In this document: one piece after another, positions 6,140 to 8,039 of the stretch
Numbering within the stretch: the first letter of the stretch is position 1
Layout: every line of letters begins with the position of its first letter
Translations under genes and position numbers: made by a program
NCBI GenBank assembly: GCA_003978875.1
Contig: QNXQ01000116.1
Span: forward strand, 1 to 8,039
DNA length: 8,039 nt
Reading direction: 5' to 3'
Source: Aquifex sp.
GTDB taxonomy: Bacteria; Aquificota; Aquificia; Aquificales; Aquificaceae
The notes under the pieces: generated by a model
The model's database searches: none
Seen by the model: the letters and a program-made list of their open reading frames with translations, nothing else
Told to the model about the DNA's origin: nothing

Positions 6140-6538
6140 ATGTCTTGTTGCAAGGATAGTACAGTTTGTTTCAACGACAAAATTGTTAAGTACTTTAAAA
6201 TTGATTATGAATACGAAGATGGTTCTACAGGCTCTACAATCATAGGTGTAGAGTCATACGAGGACCTTCTCAAAGAGTTAAGACAATTTAAAAACGCGCT
6301 AATAGACAAGGTTATCTGGGACGGTGATATGGAAACTTTTAGAGAAGCAATAAGGATGCAACTGTTTTTTATACAAGACCTTATTAACGTATTCTTAAAG
6401 CTTATAGACTTAGAAAAATGCCTTGATAAAGAAGGAGTAGATAACCTTCAAGGTATTCTTGATATGGTTAAAAACCACATGGAAGAATTAGAAGACATGG
6501 TAAAAGTTTTATACAAAGAGCTTTATAAAACCGAATGA
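6140..6538 (+). CDS. Small protein, possible truncated member of the zinc-ribbon family
   Basis: A 132-aa protein two bases after paralog 3, with its own Shine-Dalgarno, and overlapping paralog 4 by ATGA. It has Cys at 3, 4, 10 and 94 but no CPxC and no second CxxC, so it cannot form the same ribbon. Two features hint at common ancestry. CFNDKIVK (10-17) resembles CFTAEIVK of paralog 1, with a shared AAATTGTTAAG in the DNA. The final helix MVKNHMEELEDMVKVLYKEL (109-128) aligns with the MIHNITHTVEDFIHFYKQL helix of paralog 4. It stops there and lacks the family's C-terminal motif. It may be a remnant reduced to the helical core, or an unrelated helical protein. The frame is intact and well placed, so it is probably expressed. 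Confidence 0.75.
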   Translation: MSCCKDSTVCFNDKIVKYFKIDYEYEDGSTGSTIIGVESYEDLLKELRQFKNALIDKVIWDGDMETFREAIRMQLFFIQDLINVFLKLIDLEKCLDKEGVDNLQGILDMVKNHMEELEDMVKVLYKELYKTE

Positions 6539-7437
6539 GATACTTTCTTGCTCTCTGTCCAAATTGCAAATCTTTTGAAATTGTTAAAGAAGGAGAAAAG
6601 TTTAACCTTTTTGCTTACGAGGATCTGGCCTTTTTCAAATTAGCTTTGAACAAAGATAACAAGATAGGCGTATCCTTAGAATGGAGTATGCCAGATGTCT
6701 TCGCATGCAGTGAATGCGGAAAAATAGTTTACTTGGATGAATATGAATATGACATAGAAGGAGGTTTCTTTGAATATCCTGAAGGTGTCTACAGATCCAT
6801 TCTGGAGTATACCGAGAAAGACGGTTGGGTATTCTATCCAAGAAAATACAATGTAATCGAATTTGAAGGATACTTAGAGCATTTTATAGAGGAAAATGAT
6901 GAAATAATGATATTGTTAGAAGCTGTTTTGAATGCTAACGGGATAAAGCCTTCAAATAAGGAAGCTATCAAAAACATGATACATAATATAACTCATACTG
7001 TGGAAGACTTCATACATTTTTATAAACAGCTCTGTAACTTAAATGCAGTAGAGGCTATTAGTTATCCAAACTACCTACTTGGGCATTTAATACTCTATTT
7101 GAATAATAACGTGCCTAAAGATTTATTCAACAATAACATCCTGACGTTTTTGAACCAACTAGTAGATGCTATGAGCCATTATTATACTGTGCAGTTTAGT
7201 TCAACTAATTCCGATCTAGATTTAAACAAGACTTTCACTATAAACAACCCTAAGGAATTTAATTACTTTCTCAGAAAAACTTTGGAATATAGTAAAGAAG
7301 AAGCCATTGATAGTGATGGATATCCCTTGTGTAAAAGATTAGAAGAGTTCCTGAACTATATAGCATACCTAGCAGAGAGAAAAAGGTCTTATAGCTATGA
7401 AGATATTGATGTGTTTTTAAAATACGAGGTAGTATGA
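6535..7437 (+). CDS. Zinc-ribbon paralog 4 of the tandem family (longest copy), function unknown
   Basis: At 300 aa this is the longest copy. It begins MRYFLALCPNC; cysteine pairs are C8/C11 and C58/C61 (CSEC), 47 residues apart. The hairpin reads SILEYTEKDGWVFYPRKY (88-105), closest to paralog 5 (TIEYDEEKEWFYYPRY). The helix ending FYKQLCNLN (162-170) also matches paralog 5, so these two form a subgroup. The extra length lies in the helical C-terminal half (about 175-265), Asn-rich with a low-complexity SSTNSDLDLN segment. It ends SYSYEDIDVFLKYEVV, a weaker form of the family ending that lacks the KG step. Its start overlaps the previous stop by ATGA with no clear Shine-Dalgarno. The YEVV codons supply GAGGT for paralog 5. 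Confidence 0.85.
   Translation: MRYFLALCPNCKSFEIVKEGEKFNLFAYEDLAFFKLALNKDNKIGVSLEWSMPDVFACSECGKIVYLDEYEYDIEGGFFEYPEGVYRSILEYTEKDGWVFYPRKYNVIEFEGYLEHFIEENDEIMILLEAVLNANGIKPSNKEAIKNMIHNITHTVEDFIHFYKQLCNLNAVEAISYPNYLLGHLILYLNNNVPKDLFNNNILTFLNQLVDAMSHYYTVQFSSTNSDLDLNKTFTINNPKEFNYFLRKTLEYSKEEAIDSDGYPLCKRLEEFLNYIAYLAERKRSYSYEDIDVFLKYEVV
7426..7430 (+). promoter_or_regulatory. Ribosome-binding site within the end of paralog 4
   Basis: GAGGT, in the codons for the terminal EVV of paralog 4, lies 3 nt before ATG 7434. The match is good although the spacing is short. Confidence 0.45.
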
Positions 7438-8039
7438 AACACTACTTGTTAATCTGTCCAAATTGTTGCTCCATCGAAATTGTTGAGAAATGGCATGAAG
7501 TTACCTTGTCTAAGAGTGATATTGCTTCACTTAGATGTAAGTTTTGTAGTTATCCTTTACCAATTAGTTATTCTATTAAAGACGAGCCGGATAATTCGGA
7601 TGTGTTACTCAGATTTACAATAGAGTATGATGAAGAAAAGGAATGGTTTTATTATCCTAGATATTCAGAAGACTTGGACGAAGATTCTATAGAACCAATA
7701 ATCTTTCTATTCGAACATGTATTGAATGCTTATAAAATATCCCTTAAAGATACACAAGAAATCTATGAAACGATAAGCGTTATCAAACGGAAATTGGATA
7801 ACTTAATCTACTTTGTATCAGAACTATGCAATCTCAGATTTGAAAGAGATAAATTGTTCATGCTGGATTATTTTGTTACGTATATGATAGGATATCCAGC
7901 AGAAATAGCGGCTAAGTATGTCAAGGAGTGTTTACCTATATTTATACGGGTTATGAATACGTGTTATACACTTGCGAAATTTAGAGATTCTTCTCCCTAT
8001 CTAACAAACAATGAAGTTATTGTTGAAAATGTTTCAAAC
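7434..8039 (+). CDS. Zinc-ribbon paralog 5 of the tandem family, 3' end outside window
   Basis: The frame opens at ATG 7434 (ATGA overlap with paralog 4) and stays open for 202 codons to the window edge. It begins MKHYLLICPNCC; the pairs are C8/C11 (with C12 adjacent) and C35/C38 (CKFC). Only 24 residues separate the knuckles, about half the distance in the siblings, because most of the insert between them is gone. The hairpin TIEYDEEKEWFYYPRY (62-77) and the helix LIYFVSELCNL (124-134) mark it as the closest relative of paralog 4. Later Cys at 166 and 177 have no clear partners. The C-terminal motif of the family would lie beyond the edge. It shows that the array extends further right. Confidence 0.83.
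   Translation, partial: MKHYLLICPNCCSIEIVEKWHEVTLSKSDIASLRCKFCSYPLPISYSIKDEPDNSDVLLRFTIEYDEEKEWFYYPRYSEDLDEDSIEPIIFLFEHVLNAYKISLKDTQEIYETISVIKRKLDNLIYFVSELCNLRFERDKLFMLDYFVTYMIGYPAEIAAKYVKECLPIFIRVMNTCYTLAKFRDSSPYLTNNEVIVENVSN

Larger units (their letters stand above)
3884..8039 (+). repeat. Tandem array of five paralogous zinc-ribbon genes plus one truncated relative
   Basis: Genes starting at 3884, 4633, 5376, 6535 and 7434 encode one protein family in direct orientation. Shared parts are: an N-terminal aromatic/hydrophobic strand then CPxC; E/D-IV six to eight residues later; a second CxxC; a hairpin motif of the form I-x-x-Y-D-x-E-K; a helical middle; and, in the complete copies, a C-terminal KG-x-x-T-x-x-DI motif ending near Y/F-E (weaker in copy 4). 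At DNA level the core TGTCCAMATTG (M = A or C) recurs at 3905, 4657, 5397, 6556 and 7455. The gene at 6140 interrupts the series and looks like a shortened relative. The array continues past the right edge. Confidence 0.85.

Noticed and set aside
3884..8039. CRISPR array or insertion sequence as explanation of the repeats
   Set aside because: The repeated units are full protein-coding genes of about 750-900 bp with diverged sequence. There are no short regular repeats with spacers, no terminal inverted repeats and no transposase.
1..8039. tRNA or rRNA genes
   Set aside because: Coding covers nearly all of the window, and the only sizeable gap (2279-2344) does not fold into a tRNA by eye.

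Overview
The window looks like part of a virus or other accessory element, probably of a thermophilic bacterium. It carries a stand-alone C-terminal half of a multisubunit RNA polymerase beta' chain, a metallopeptidase/VWA protein, and a tandem series of lineage-specific paralogs, with no ordinary housekeeping genes. The genes are packed almost without gaps. The coding is rich in Lys, Glu, Ile and in AGA and ATA codons, which suggests an Aquificales-like or other thermophilic host. Host and viral nature are inferences; no capsid, terminase or integrase gene is visible.

Layout: (1) 1-169, plus strand, the last 55 codons of an unidentified gene. Its stop codon overlaps that of the gene it meets head-on. 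(2) 166-2278, minus strand, a two-gene unit: a 129-aa probable membrane-associated protein (2278 to 1889) and, overlapping it by 8 bp and starting at TTG, a 576-aa RNA polymerase beta' C-terminal half (1896 to 166). (3) 2279-2344, a 66-bp divergent control region with an extended -10-like element for the plus strand and an imperfect palindrome. (4) 2345-3859, plus strand, a 504-aa protein with an HExxH putative metallopeptidase domain, a Gln/Asn/Gly/Glu-rich linker and a C-terminal VWA domain with an intact MIDAS. (5) 3884 to the right edge, plus strand, five tandem paralogs of about 200-300 aa. Each opens with a CPxC knuckle and a second CxxC that together look like a zinc ribbon. The four complete copies end in a shared motif, T/S-x-x-D/E-D-I followed by Y/F-E. 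A 132-aa gene between copies 3 and 4 looks like a truncated or diverged copy.

From 2345 to the end the genes look like one operon: a 24-nt gap after the VWA gene, then 1- or 4-nt overlaps or a 2-nt gap. In three cases the last codons of one gene also supply the ribosome-binding site of the next. The most interesting items are the split beta' with altered trigger-loop residues, and the metallopeptidase-VWA gene followed by a previously unfamiliar (to me) array of zinc-ribbon paralogs. I do not recognise the paralog family and give it no function. A scaffold, adaptor or recognition role tied to the VWA protein is only a hypothesis.
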